Shown in pieces: positions 7,806 through 16,413 of a stretch of DNA of 64,000 bases. Where the stretch lies: contig NZ_DS999213.1 of assembly GCF_000156335.1 (NCBI RefSeq), positions 359,663-423,662 of the forward strand. The letters are read 5' to 3'. Source of the stretch: Roseobacter sp. GAI101 (GTDB taxonomy: Bacteria > Pseudomonadota > Alphaproteobacteria > Rhodobacterales > Rhodobacteraceae). Numbering within the stretch: the stretch's first letter is position 1; each line of letters opens with the position of its first letter. A program made the position numbers and the translations under genes. The notes under the pieces are model-generated. The model saw only the letters and a program-made list of their open reading frames with translations, was not told where the DNA came from and did no database searches.

Positions 7806-9401
7806 ATGCAAAATTGGCCCGCGAAAATTACCGACCTGATAGCGGAGGAGACCCACTTTGGTCGCGGTAATCTCAAGTGTTTTTCTGACAGGCCCGCCAG
7901 CTTGAACGCGATGGTGAAACAGGCCGTCGACCGCAACCCGCAAGGCGAGGCCGTCGTTTGCGACCAGATCCGGCTGACTTATGCCGCGCTGGACGCGCAG
8001 GTCGATGCTGTGGCTCTGGGGCTGATGGCACATGGCGTCAGCGCAGGCGGCAGAGTGGGATTGCTGCTGGGCAACAGCCCTGAATTCCTGATTGTGCTGC
8101 TGGCCAGTCTGCGTCTTGGGGCGGTCGCCGTGCCGATCAACGTGCGCGAACAGACACCTGAACTGGCGCATATCCTGCAAGATTGCGGTGCGCGAGTGCT
8201 GGTACATGATGCCGATTTGGCGGACAGGTTGCCAAAGCCCAAAGATACACCGCAGCTTGACCACCGTTTCAGTGTTGGCGGTCCTGTGGACGGGTCAACC
8301 GACTATGATGGGCTTCTGTCTCAGGGGGGCGAATTGGCTGTCCCGACTGTGACCGAGGAAGACAATGCCGTCATCCTTTATACGTCTGGCACGACGGGGC
8401 GGCCCAAAGGCGCGATGCTGACCCACCTGAACATCATCCATTCCGCCATGCATTTCGAGATGTGCATGGAGTTGGGAACGGGCGAGCGGTCACTTCTGTC
8501 GGTGCCGGCATCGCATGTGACCGGATTGGTCGCCACATTGTTCACCATGCTGCGGACCGCCGGGTGCAGCGTGATCATGCGCAGCTTTCAAGCCGAGGCT
8601 TTTCTTGAGACGGCAGCAAGGGAAAAGGTCACGCAGACGCTGATGGTGCCCGCGATGTACAATCTGTTCCTGCTGCGCTGCGCGGTCGAGGATTATGACC
8701 TGACAAACTGGCGCATCGGTGGCTACGGCGGTGCGCCGATGGCCCAGTCCACGATACAGGAGCTGTCGGAAAAACTGCCTGGCTTGCTGCTGGTCAATGC
8801 CTATGGTGCGACTGAACTGTCCTCGCCCGCGACGATCTTGCCGCTGGGACTGGGGGCAGAGCGGTCTGACAGCATCGGCATCGCCGTCCCCTGCGGCGAG
8901 ATACGGATCGTTGACCCCAACGGCAACGACGTCGAAGACGGAGAGCATGGCGAGTTGTGGATCAAGGGGCCGATGGTGGTGCCGGGATATTGGAACAACC
9001 CCGAAAAGACCAAAAGCGAATTTCAGGACGGTTTCTGGAAAAGCGGCGATGTCGGGTCGCGCGATGCCCAGGGGTTCATCCGTCTGCACGACCGTCGCAA
9101 GGACATGATCATTCGCGGCGGCTACAATATCTATTCCGCCGAGATCGAGAATACCCTGACAGCGCATCCCTCAGTGATCGAATGTGCGGCCATCGGGCGG
9201 CCCGATCCCGTGCTGGGTGAGAAATTGCAGGTGTTCGTGCACACCACGGATGCAGGGTTGGACGCGGCCGCAGTCAAAGCATTCGTCGGGGCGCATCTGG
9301 CCGATTACAAGACGCCGGATTTCGTGACGCTGACCGATGCGCCGCTGCCGCGCAACGCCAATGGAAAGATCGTCAAAGCCGTCCTGCGCGATCAGGTCTA
9401 G
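7806..9401 (+). CDS. class I adenylate-forming enzyme (acyl-CoA synthetase / AMP-dependent ligase)
   Basis: 531 residues from the ATG at 7806, chosen because GGAGGA stands 11 bases before it. Activates a carboxylic acid with ATP to an acyl-AMP and then transfers it to CoA. The P-loop motif YTSGTTGRPKG is at about residues 191-201; the adenine-binding YGATELSSPA, the motif SGDVG, the hinge DRRKDMIIRGGYNIYSAEIEN (about 430-449) and the catalytic C-terminal lysine in RNANGKIVK follow in the usual order. Substrate chain type cannot be read from sequence. The TetR gene ends 3 bases after it on the opposite strand and a TRAP carboxylate transporter lies beyond, so a role in using an imported organic or fatty acid is plausible. 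Confidence 0.88.
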   Translation: MQNWPAKITDLIAEETHFGRGNLKCFSDRPASLNAMVKQAVDRNPQGEAVVCDQIRLTYAALDAQVDAVALGLMAHGVSAGGRVGLLLGNSPEFLIVLLASLRLGAVAVPINVREQTPELAHILQDCGARVLVHDADLADRLPKPKDTPQLDHRFSVGGPVDGSTDYDGLLSQGGELAVPTVTEEDNAVILYTSGTTGRPKGAMLTHLNIIHSAMHFEMCMELGTGERSLLSVPASHVTGLVATLFTMLRTAGCSVIMRSFQAEAFLETAAREKVTQTLMVPAMYNLFLLRCAVEDYDLTNWRIGGYGGAPMAQSTIQELSEKLPGLLLVNAYGATELSSPATILPLGLGAERSDSIGIAVPCGEIRIVDPNGNDVEDGEHGELWIKGPMVVPGYWNNPEKTKSEFQDGFWKSGDVGSRDAQGFIRLHDRRKDMIIRGGYNIYSAEIENTLTAHPSVIECAAIGRPDPVLGEKLQVFVHTTDAGLDAAAVKAFVGAHLADYKTPDFVTLTDAPLPRNANGKIVKAVLRDQV

Positions 9402-9404
9402 CGC

Positions 9405-10058
9405 CTAGACGGTCATCCCGTGCACCACGGCGTGGGCGAGGGCCTGCGCAATCATATCGCGGTCCGCATCCGTCTGTTCAGGGCGGATGCGGTACCAGTC
9501 GACCAGTCCGTTAAGCGCCCCCATCACGGCGCGGCTTGCGATCTCGATGTTGGGGACGCGCAAGACGCCCTGCGTGACACCGGCGCGCAAGACGTCCCGA
9601 TACAGGTCTTCGTAATCGTTGCGTTGGGTGATCAGATCGGTCAGCACTGCGCGTTCGGCTTCGGTGGTCGATCCGCGCAAATAGATTTCGACGCCAAGCC
9701 GGATGCTGCGCTGATAGGGCAGGGTATCCATCATCACGCGGGCATGGGCGACGGCCATCGCCTCAAGCTTTTTGTCGCTGGGGATAGACAGCGCAAGGAC
9801 GGGGGCCACGGCATCAAAGCAATATTGCATCGCCTGCTGGTGGACCGCAAAATAGATCGCGTTCTTGGACCGAAAGTGGTGATACACACGGCCCTTGGTC
9901 GCCCCGAGAGCGTCGGCGATGTCGTCCATCGTCGCTTTCTCGAGACCCTTGAGCATAAAGCACTGCGCCGCAGCGTCGATGATCTGCTGACGGCTGTCGC
10001 TTTTCGCAGGTTGGATCTCCGACTGATCCGGTTGCATATGTTCGATCATCCCATTCAT
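9405..10058 (-). CDS. TetR/AcrR family transcriptional regulator
   Basis: 217 residues. The N-terminal helix-turn-helix is clear: SRQQIIDAAAQCFMLKGLEKAT, then MDDIADALGATKGRVYHHFRSK. The C-terminal ligand domain is variable as usual. Inner ATGs at residues 4 and 8 are alternative starts. It points away from the TRAP operon and towards the acyl-CoA synthetase; its promoter region faces dctP and contains a short palindrome (10208-10223) that could be its operator. Regulators of this type next to acyl-CoA ligases often respond to acyl-CoA, but the ligand here is unknown. Confidence 0.87.
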   Translation of the reverse strand: MNGMIEHMQPDQSEIQPAKSDSRQQIIDAAAQCFMLKGLEKATMDDIADALGATKGRVYHHFRSKNAIYFAVHQQAMQYCFDAVAPVLALSIPSDKKLEAMAVAHARVMMDTLPYQRSIRLGVEIYLRGSTTEAERAVLTDLITQRNDYEDLYRDVLRAGVTQGVLRVPNIEIASRAVMGALNGLVDWYRIRPEQTDADRDMIAQALAHAVVHGMTV

Positions 10059-10190
10059 ACCCCGACACTCCGGCGGTGTTCCCGTTCTTTGCGCTGGCCG
10101 TCTGACGCAGGGTAACCGGCCCGTTCCGATCAGCTTTGCGCATAAAAGTGCATCATTCGAGCGTTAGCGCAACCGAGCCCGCGACAGCTA

Positions 10191-10223
10191 TTGACACCCG
10201 AGCGGACTGTTACGACAGTAACA
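10191..10223. promoter_or_regulatory. promoter/operator region between TetR gene and dctP
   Basis: A consensus -35 hexamer TTGACA at 10191 is followed by the perfect inverted repeat TGTTAC-GACA-GTAACA (10208-10223), which lies where RNA polymerase would bind. This is a likely TetR-type operator in the 318-base gap 10059-10376. No good -10 at standard spacing is obvious, so the promoter part is uncertain. Confidence 0.45.
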
Positions 10224-10317
10224 TACTACTCAGAATGTTGCCGAGTCAAAACATGGATCGCCCCAGGGCATACCATAGCTGAAACCGGGCAACGGGCAGA
10301 GTGGCATAAAGATTAAT

Positions 10318-10352
10318 GGCCCCGACGGGCATCATGTCCCGTCGTCAGGGCC
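10318..10352 (+). other. leader hairpin before dctP
   Basis: GGCCC...GGGCC and, inside it, GACGGG-N8-CCCGTC form a two-part stem just before the ribosome binding site (GGGAGGA at 10364) of dctP. No T-run follows, so it is not a standard terminator. It could stabilise the mRNA or be a cis-acting leader element. Confidence 0.4.
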
Positions 10353-10376
10353 GAAGATATGTTTGGGAGGACATAC

Positions 10377-11528
10377 ATGACCTACAAGAATTCCGTGGCA
10401 CTTGCCGCAACTCTGGCCGCCGTCGCCATCGCCGGGCAGGCCACCGCAAAAGAACGCCTTAACTTTGCTTACGGCTACCCCAACAATTCGGCCATCGGCC
10501 TTGCCGTGGATGACTATGCCGAAGCCGTTGCCGAACGTTCCGGCGGCGAAATCGACGTGACCGGCTTTGCCATGTCCTTGCTCAGCCTGCCCGAAACATC
10601 CCCCGGCGTGCGCGACGGTCTGGCGGATGTCGGCTTTGTGCTGCCGCCTTATTACCCGGCGGAATATTCCACCAACCTTTTCCTGCACGAGATGAACCTG
10701 CTGATCAATCTGGTCGAAAACCCCACCGGCAAGGAGCCTTTGGCGTTTTCGGGCGCGATGTTGGAGTATTCGTTCACCAAATGCCCCGAGTGTCTCGAAG
10801 AGAACAAGGCGCAGAACCAGGTCTATACCGGCGGTGGCGTGACCCCGCTCTATAACCTCCTGTGCAAGGACGTGAAGGTTACATCGGTCGAAGACCTCAA
10901 GGGCTTGCGCTTGCGTGCGGGCGGGGCCGGTTTCGTCCGTTTCGCCGAAGCTTTCGGCGCGCAGGGTGTCCGCCTGCCGGTATCCGAAGCCTACGAAGCC
11001 CTGGATCAGGGCATCATCGACTGTGCCATGCTGTCTGCCCCCGAACTGACCAACTACAACCTGCATGAAGTCGTGACCGACATCACACTGGCGGTACCGG
11101 GCGGCGCATTCGCCGGTGTGTCTTCTGCCAACGTCAATGCGGACCGCTGGAAGGCCATGGACGACAAGAGCCGCGAAGCATTGCTGTGGGGCGGCAGCCA
11201 CATGTCCGCAGATGTCACGTGGAACTTTTACACCGATGACAGCGCCGCGATCGAACATGCCCGCGCCAATGGCATCAACATCCACGAGGCTGATCCGGAA
11301 CTGCTGGCTGCGGTACAAGAGTTTGCCCGTGCCGACCTCAAGACCGTTTCGGCGTTGTTCAAGGACACCTACGGCGTCGCGCGGTCCGATGAAATCGCTG
11401 CCGATTTCGAACCGCTGCTTGCGAAATGGAACGGTCTCGTGAAGGACATCGACAGCAGCGACGCATTGCAGCAGCTGTTCTGGGACGAAGTGATCTCCAA
11501 GGTTGATCCGGCCACCTACGCCCAATAA
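10377..11528 (+). CDS. dctP: TRAP transporter solute-binding protein (DctP family)
   Basis: 383 residues. The ATG at 10377 is preferred over the one at 10359 because GGGAGGA lies between them at correct spacing. A Sec signal peptide ends near residue 24 (AIAGQATA-KE). The mature protein has the DctP layout: binding of an organic anion between two lobes, with the core segment VEDLKGLRLRAGGAGFVRFAEAFGA carrying the family arginine that grips the carboxylate, and EAYEALDQGIIDCAM. Four cysteines (KCPECLEE, LLCKD, IDCAM) are unusual for the family and may form disulfides. First gene of dctP-dctQ-dctM; delivers substrate to the membrane pair for sodium-driven import. Confidence 0.9.
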   Translation: MTYKNSVALAATLAAVAIAGQATAKERLNFAYGYPNNSAIGLAVDDYAEAVAERSGGEIDVTGFAMSLLSLPETSPGVRDGLADVGFVLPPYYPAEYSTNLFLHEMNLLINLVENPTGKEPLAFSGAMLEYSFTKCPECLEENKAQNQVYTGGGVTPLYNLLCKDVKVTSVEDLKGLRLRAGGAGFVRFAEAFGAQGVRLPVSEAYEALDQGIIDCAMLSAPELTNYNLHEVVTDITLAVPGGAFAGVSSANVNADRWKAMDDKSREALLWGGSHMSADVTWNFYTDDSAAIEHARANGINIHEADPELLAAVQEFARADLKTVSALFKDTYGVARSDEIAADFEPLLAKWNGLVKDIDSSDALQQLFWDEVISKVDPATYAQ

Positions 11529-11549
11529 GCCAAAGATCACGTGATCGGA

Positions 11550-11580
11550 CGGGGTGCCGTGCTTGACGCACAGTGCCCCG
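11550..11580 (+). other. intercistronic hairpin between dctP and dctQ
   Basis: A 13-base stem with one mismatch and two G-T pairs (CGGGGTGCCGTGC / GCACAGTGCCCCG, loop TTGAC) fills most of the 80-base gap, preceded by the 12-base palindrome GATCACGTGATC at 11535-11546. Such hairpins after binding-protein genes are known to protect the upstream mRNA so that the binding protein outnumbers the permease; that function is inferred here. Confidence 0.5.
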
Positions 11581-11608
11581 TATTCTCCTATTCAAAACGG
11601 ATACTTAG

Positions 11609-12157
11609 ATGAAACTAATTGCGTCAGTGATCTCAGCGCTGATCACGGGGACGGCGTCGCTTGCCGGCATCATGGTGCTGATGCTGGTCGCCCATGTCAC
11701 GATTGACGTGGTCATGCGCTTTGCCTTCCAGACCCCGCTGAATTCCACAATTCTTTATGTCTCTGCCTTCTACATGGTTGCGATCGCCTTTCTCCCGCTT
11801 GCCGCGGTCGAGCAACGCGATGGCCACATTGCAGTCGAACTGCTGGTCGAGAGGTTCCCGACGAAACTGCAGAGCTTTCTGGCTGGTCTTGCGCTGTTGT
11901 TGACATGCATCGTGACCGCGACGGTCGCCATCCGCACCGGAGACGAGGCATTGGCCAAATATCTGGGCGGGTCGTTTTCCATCGAAGCGGGGGGCAAGGT
12001 TGCCACCTGGCCCACCTATCTGCCACTGCCCATCGGTTTCGGCCTGATGTCGATCGTGGCGGGTTGGAAATTCATCTGCATGGTCACGGGCCGGGCGCAC
12101 GGGCTTGATGCCCTGCGGATCGAAGACCCCTATCTATCCGACGGAGATGCCCAATGA
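11609..12157 (+). CDS. dctQ: TRAP transporter small permease (DctQ family)
   Basis: 182 residues with four predicted membrane helices: about 10-32, 48-66, 90-112 and 135-155. The family motif in the first helices is visible (VTIDVVMRFAFQTPLNSTILYVSAFYM and the EQRDGHIAVELLVERFP loop). It forms the membrane complex with DctM. Its stop overlaps the dctM start by four bases (ATGA), so the two are translationally coupled. No strong ribosome binding site is seen before its own ATG. Confidence 0.88.
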   Translation: MKLIASVISALITGTASLAGIMVLMLVAHVTIDVVMRFAFQTPLNSTILYVSAFYMVAIAFLPLAAVEQRDGHIAVELLVERFPTKLQSFLAGLALLLTCIVTATVAIRTGDEALAKYLGGSFSIEAGGKVATWPTYLPLPIGFGLMSIVAGWKFICMVTGRAHGLDALRIEDPYLSDGDAQ

Positions 12158-13464
12158 CCGAACTACAGATTGCGGGCATCTTCATTGCCATCCTGCTGCT
12201 GATGATCCTGATGCGCATCCCGATCGGCATTTCCCTGATTGCGGTCTCGTTCGGCGGATTGTGGTCCATGTTCAACTGGAACATCGCCTGGGGCAGCCTT
12301 GGCATCGTGCCCTACAGCTTCGCCAACTCCTGGGTGCTCAGTTCGATCCCGGCGTTCCTGTTCATGGGCTTTATCTGTTATCATACGCGCCTGACGCAGG
12401 GGCTGTTCAACGCGGCACAAATCTGGCTTTCCGGTTTGCCGGGCGGGTTGGCGATTGCATCGGTCTTTGGCTGCGCGGGGTTTGCCGCGGTCACCGGGTC
12501 GTCCGTCGCGTGTTCTGCCGCGATGGGCAAGATCGCCGTGCCTGAAATGATGCGCCACCGCTACAGCGCGGAGCTTGCCACCGGTACCGTGGCGGCGGCA
12601 GGAACCATCGGGGCGCTGATCCCGCCGTCGATCCTGATGATCCTCTATGGCATCATTTCACGCCAATCGGTCAGCGCGCTGTTTCTGGGCGGTCTGGTGG
12701 TCGGTGTCATTACCCTGTTCGCCTATATCGTGCTGATCATGGTGCGGGTAAAGATGAACCCCGACCTTGCGCCCCCGGTCAAGATCAGCGCCACCCGTTC
12801 GGAAAAGATCAGGGCGTTGGGTCAGACATGGCCGGTGCTGTTGATCGTCATCGGCGTGTTCGCGGGGCTTTTCGGCGGTGCCTTCACCCCGACAGAGGCG
12901 GGTGCGATCGGGGCGATGTTGTCCACCGTCGTGGCGCTGCTGTACCGCACGCTGACGTTCAAGGCATTGCGCATGGCCATCACCGAAACGCTGACGACCA
13001 CGGCAGCCCTGCTGATCATTGCCGTGGGGGCCAGCCTGCTGACCCGCTTCCTTGCTTTGTCGGGGATCGGCGATGCGCTGTCGGATGCGATCCTTGGCTT
13101 TGGCGCGTCGCCGCTGCTGATCATGGTCGGCATCGTCTGCGTCTATCTGGCGCTTGGCATGATGCTGGAACCGGTTGGTGCCATGCTGCTGACCTTGCCA
13201 ATCGTGCTGCCTATCGTGGATGAAACCGGCTATAGCCTGCTGTGGTTCGGCGTCGTGCTGGTCAAGCTTTTGGAAATCGGGATGATCACGCCACCGATGG
13301 GCATGAATGTTTTCGTAATCAAAGGCGTGGTCGGGAATATCGCATCCCTGTCCACGATCTTTAAGGGTGTGTTCTGGTTTGTCGTCGTCGACCTTGTGAT
13401 CGTCGCGGCGCTGATCGCATTCCCCGACATCGTTCTGTTCCTGCCGGAATGGGTCGGACGATAG
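12154..13464 (+). CDS. dctM: TRAP transporter large permease (DctM family)
   Basis: 436 residues, normal for DctM, with about 12 hydrophobic segments. Signature pieces include IPAFLFMGFICYH, the region AGTIGALIPPSILMILYG with the conserved proline pair, AFTPTEAGAIGAM, and EIGMITPPMGMNVFVIKGV near the end. It carries the sodium/substrate pathway of the TRAP importer. Ends the dctPQM operon, tail to tail with the TAXI-type TRAP genes. Confidence 0.92.
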   Translation: MTELQIAGIFIAILLLMILMRIPIGISLIAVSFGGLWSMFNWNIAWGSLGIVPYSFANSWVLSSIPAFLFMGFICYHTRLTQGLFNAAQIWLSGLPGGLAIASVFGCAGFAAVTGSSVACSAAMGKIAVPEMMRHRYSAELATGTVAAAGTIGALIPPSILMILYGIISRQSVSALFLGGLVVGVITLFAYIVLIMVRVKMNPDLAPPVKISATRSEKIRALGQTWPVLLIVIGVFAGLFGGAFTPTEAGAIGAMLSTVVALLYRTLTFKALRMAITETLTTTAALLIIAVGASLLTRFLALSGIGDALSDAILGFGASPLLIMVGIVCVYLALGMMLEPVGAMLLTLPIVLPIVDETGYSLLWFGVVLVKLLEIGMITPPMGMNVFVIKGVVGNIASLSTIFKGVFWFVVVDLVIVAALIAFPDIVLFLPEWVGR

Positions 13465-13492
13465 CGGCCCCAAGACCCGCCTGAAACGACAG

Positions 13493-13526
13493 GGGCGTAT
13501 TCCCTTCCTAGGAAAGGAATACGCCC
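13493..13526. terminator. shared hairpin between convergent TRAP operons
   Basis: GGGCGTATTCC (13493-13503) pairs with GGAATACGCCC (13516-13526), with further pairing inside (TTCCTAGGAA). It overlaps the stop codon of the fused permease gene. T-runs are absent on both sides, so rho-independent termination is likely but not certain. Confidence 0.5.
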
Positions 13527-15289
13527 GCAAAACATATCACAAACCCGCCAACGGCCAGCAGGGCCCGCCGCAGCCACCCGGCACGCCCGATCAGGGAGTA
13601 TGACAGGCACGACAGGCCGGTGCCGACCATGACAAAGGCGATCACGGCACCGGTCGTGTGGGTCGCGATGCGGATCAGGTCGGGGTTGGCGATCATCGCC
13701 AGCGGGATGATGTAAAGCCCGACGCCAAGCGCCATCGCCGTCAGTGCCACCTTGAGCCAGTTTTCACCGATCATCCCCGCCGCGATAAAGACCGCACCGC
13801 AGACGGGCGGCGTGATCGTGGACAGCAAGGCGAACCAGAATACAAACAGATGCGCTTGCAAGGGTTCAAGGCCCAGTTGCGTCAACGCTGGCCCCGCGAC
13901 TGAGACACAGATGACGTAGGCGGCCGTGGTGGGGACTTCCATGCCCAGCAACAAGCAGGCCAGCGCGGTCAGGATCAACGCGGGCCATAATGCGCCGCCC
14001 GACCCCGAAAGGATGACCGAGGTAATCTTGATCCCCAGTCCGGTGATCCCCAGCACCCCGATGATGATCGACGCGCAGATGATGATGGCTGCGATCATGG
14101 CGACCTGTTGGCCGATCGAACGCAAGGCAAGACCCAGGCGCGCGACGCCCTGAGGGATGCTCATCCTAGGGGTGGCGTCAAAGAACAGCACCGCGAGCCC
14201 TGCGAATATTGCGATCACGGCCGCGTATTGCGGTGTGAACCCCGCGATGAACATCGCGCAAAGCAGAACGGTGAACGGCACGAGAAAGAAGACCGAGGTG
14301 ATCAGAACCATGCGCGGCGCAGGGCGCTGGTCCTCGGGAACCGCCTTGAGGTCAAAGCGCTGCGCATAGGCGTTGATGCCCATCCAGACCGTCAGGAAAT
14401 AAAGGATCGCGGGCAGTGCTGCGGCCAGCATGATCTGGGTATAGGGTACGCCGGTCAGTTCAACCATCACGAAGGCCCCGGCACCCATCAGCGGCGGCAT
14501 GATCTGCCCGCCCGACGAGGCTACGGCCTCGACGGCGGCAGCGAGGCGTTTGGGATAGCCGAGCTTGGTCATCGCGGGCAGCGTGATCGCACCCGTTGAT
14601 GCTACATTTGCCGACGCAGACCCCGAAATCGACCCGAATAGTGCCGATGAAAGGACCGACACCTTGGCGGCACCTCCGGTCAATCGCCCTGCGGCAGCGG
14701 CGGCGACGTTCATGAAACCTTGGCCTGCCTCGCCCGCATTCAGTACCGCGCCGAAGATGACAAAAATCGCCACGACCCCCACGGACACCCCGGTAAGGCT
14801 GCCCCAAAGCCCGCCTTCGGCGACGACAAGCGTGCCGAGAAAACTGCGCAAAGGGGTACCCGCATGGCCGAACTCGCCGGGAATATTCTGGCCATAAAGC
14901 CCGTAGAGCAAGGCGCAAAGCGCCACCAGCGGCAAAGGCCAGCCGATCATGCGGCGCGCGCCCTCCATCGCGATAAGCAGCAATGTGATGGCCAGCACGA
15001 CCTGAAACCGGTTTTCCAGAAACCCGTATTGATTGCGCAGCATCTGGTGGTTCAGGGCGATCCACACGCAGCCGGCGACGCCGATCGCGGTGATGATCAA
15101 ACCCGACCACCACCCCAAAGGCGTCTTGGCGGCATACAGGAAGACCCACGGCAAGATCAGCGCCATATGCAAGGGGCGTGCGACAAGGTTCGGCACCAAT
15201 CCGTAAAAGATCAGTCCGATATGAAATACCGCAGTAATCGCGCCAAGCACGATCCACACGCGGCTTGCGTTGGTAAATAATGATGTCAT
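13508..15289 (-). CDS. TRAP transporter fused permease (4TM-12TM), TAXI type
   Basis: 593 residues from the ATG at 15289 (MTSLFTNASRVWIV); an in-frame ATG at 15328 would add 13 polar residues and looks less likely. The first about 130 residues hold the small-subunit-like helices; the rest is DctM-like: FGSISGSASANVASTGAITLPAM, AVASSGGQIMPPLMGAGAFVM and GMEVPTTAAYVICVS are hallmark pieces of the fused TAXI permeases. It works with the TAXI binding protein encoded just upstream to import a substrate such as a dicarboxylate or amino acid; the exact substrate is not shown. Confidence 0.9.
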   Translation of the reverse strand: MTSLFTNASRVWIVLGAITAVFHIGLIFYGLVPNLVARPLHMALILPWVFLYAAKTPLGWWSGLIITAIGVAGCVWIALNHQMLRNQYGFLENRFQVVLAITLLLIAMEGARRMIGWPLPLVALCALLYGLYGQNIPGEFGHAGTPLRSFLGTLVVAEGGLWGSLTGVSVGVVAIFVIFGAVLNAGEAGQGFMNVAAAAAGRLTGGAAKVSVLSSALFGSISGSASANVASTGAITLPAMTKLGYPKRLAAAVEAVASSGGQIMPPLMGAGAFVMVELTGVPYTQIMLAAALPAILYFLTVWMGINAYAQRFDLKAVPEDQRPAPRMVLITSVFFLVPFTVLLCAMFIAGFTPQYAAVIAIFAGLAVLFFDATPRMSIPQGVARLGLALRSIGQQVAMIAAIIICASIIIGVLGITGLGIKITSVILSGSGGALWPALILTALACLLLGMEVPTTAAYVICVSVAGPALTQLGLEPLQAHLFVFWFALLSTITPPVCGAVFIAAGMIGENWLKVALTAMALGVGLYIIPLAMIANPDLIRIATHTTGAVIAFVMVGTGLSCLSYSLIGRAGWLRRALLAVGGFVICFAGVFLS

Positions 15290-15338
15290 GGGATCAAGGT
15301 GCCTTGCCCCTGCTTTGCACGGGGGCAAGGCTGGGCTC

Positions 15339-16295
15339 TTACATTTGCGCGTCGCTCAGGGACACGCCGATTTCAGTGTAATAGCGGATCGCACCGGGAT
15401 GGATCTGCGTCGTGATGTTGCTCAGCATATCTGTCGACACGGCGGCCCACCATGGCGCATCCTTGGCCATCGCCTCGCGGGTTTCCCAATAGGTCTTGGT
15501 CAGCGTATAGGCCGTATCATCGTCCATCTTGGTGGTGGCATACGCAACAACTGGCAGCGACGTTGTCGTCACATCGTCGGTCTGGCCTGCATATGTGCCG
15601 GCAGGGATCGTCAGCCGCGTGCGCTTTGACGCGGTGATCTGGTCGTCATCCAGCGAAAGGAGGGTCACCCCGGTGGAGGCCGCCGCTTCGATCACGTTGG
15701 GCGCGGGATAGGACCCTGCCGTCACGAAACCGTCGATCTGCCCGTTCTTCAACGCATTCGCAGCATTCGACAATTCCGAATCCGCAATGGTTACCTTGCC
15801 CTCGAGGCCGAACAACTTGAGGTATTTTTCGCCCTCGGTCGCCCCGAAGGAGCCACTGCCAAGAAGGATCGTCTTGCCTTCCATCTGCGCAAAGCTGGTC
15901 ACGCCGCTGGCCTGCGACATCACGAAATGCATGGTCAGTGACGGGATCGGAAACAGCGCGCGGATGTCTGCAAAGGCCGGATCGCCCTTGCCCTCGAACA
16001 TGGCCTTGCCGTTTTGCGCCAGCCCGACCAGCGCCGGTGGCGTGGTGAACACATAGTCACCCCCGCGTGCACGGACTTCCATCACGTTCTGGACGGAGCC
16101 CTGGCTTTCCTCGACGGTCACGGCGATATCGCCGCCGGTACCGGTTTTCATGGCCTCGGCGATCTGCACGGCCATCTGGAAATACGACGATCCCGCCTTG
16201 GCAGATTTGTAGGTGATGCGCGTTTCAGCCGATGCGACGGTGGTCATCATCAGTGTCGCAACCGCAGCCGCGCCGATGGATTTCATAAATGTCAT
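15339..16295 (-). CDS. TAXI family TRAP transporter solute-binding protein
   Basis: 318 residues. A signal peptide ends near residue 22 (TTVASA-ET). The TAXI fold is recognisable from ITYKSAKAGSSYFQMAVQIAEAM at the start, SLTMHFVMSQASGVTSFAQMEGKTILLGSGSFGATE in the middle and IHPGAIRYYTEIG at the C terminus. The ATG at 16295 follows GGGAG at good spacing. Transcribed with the fused permease gene downstream (49 bases). TAXI proteins usually lack the DctP arginine and take amino acids or dicarboxylates. Confidence 0.9.
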   Translation of the reverse strand: MTFMKSIGAAAVATLMMTTVASAETRITYKSAKAGSSYFQMAVQIAEAMKTGTGGDIAVTVEESQGSVQNVMEVRARGGDYVFTTPPALVGLAQNGKAMFEGKGDPAFADIRALFPIPSLTMHFVMSQASGVTSFAQMEGKTILLGSGSFGATEGEKYLKLFGLEGKVTIADSELSNAANALKNGQIDGFVTAGSYPAPNVIEAAASTGVTLLSLDDDQITASKRTRLTIPAGTYAGQTDDVTTTSLPVVAYATTKMDDDTAYTLTKTYWETREAMAKDAPWWAAVSTDMLSNITTQIHPGAIRYYTEIGVSLSDAQM

Positions 16296-16413
16296 TGGTT
16301 CTCACTCCCTTGTTCTGTGGCCGAAGATCATGGTTTCGCACGGAAAAAGCAAGCAGTGCAGTGGTGATCCCCCAAATGTTTCGGTGGAGAGGATGGGGTG
16401 GGCCAAAGGCCCG

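Noticed and set aside
10332..11540. 402-codon open frame antisense to dctP
   Set aside because: The plus-strand product has a signal peptide and a full DctP pattern; the antisense product resembles nothing.
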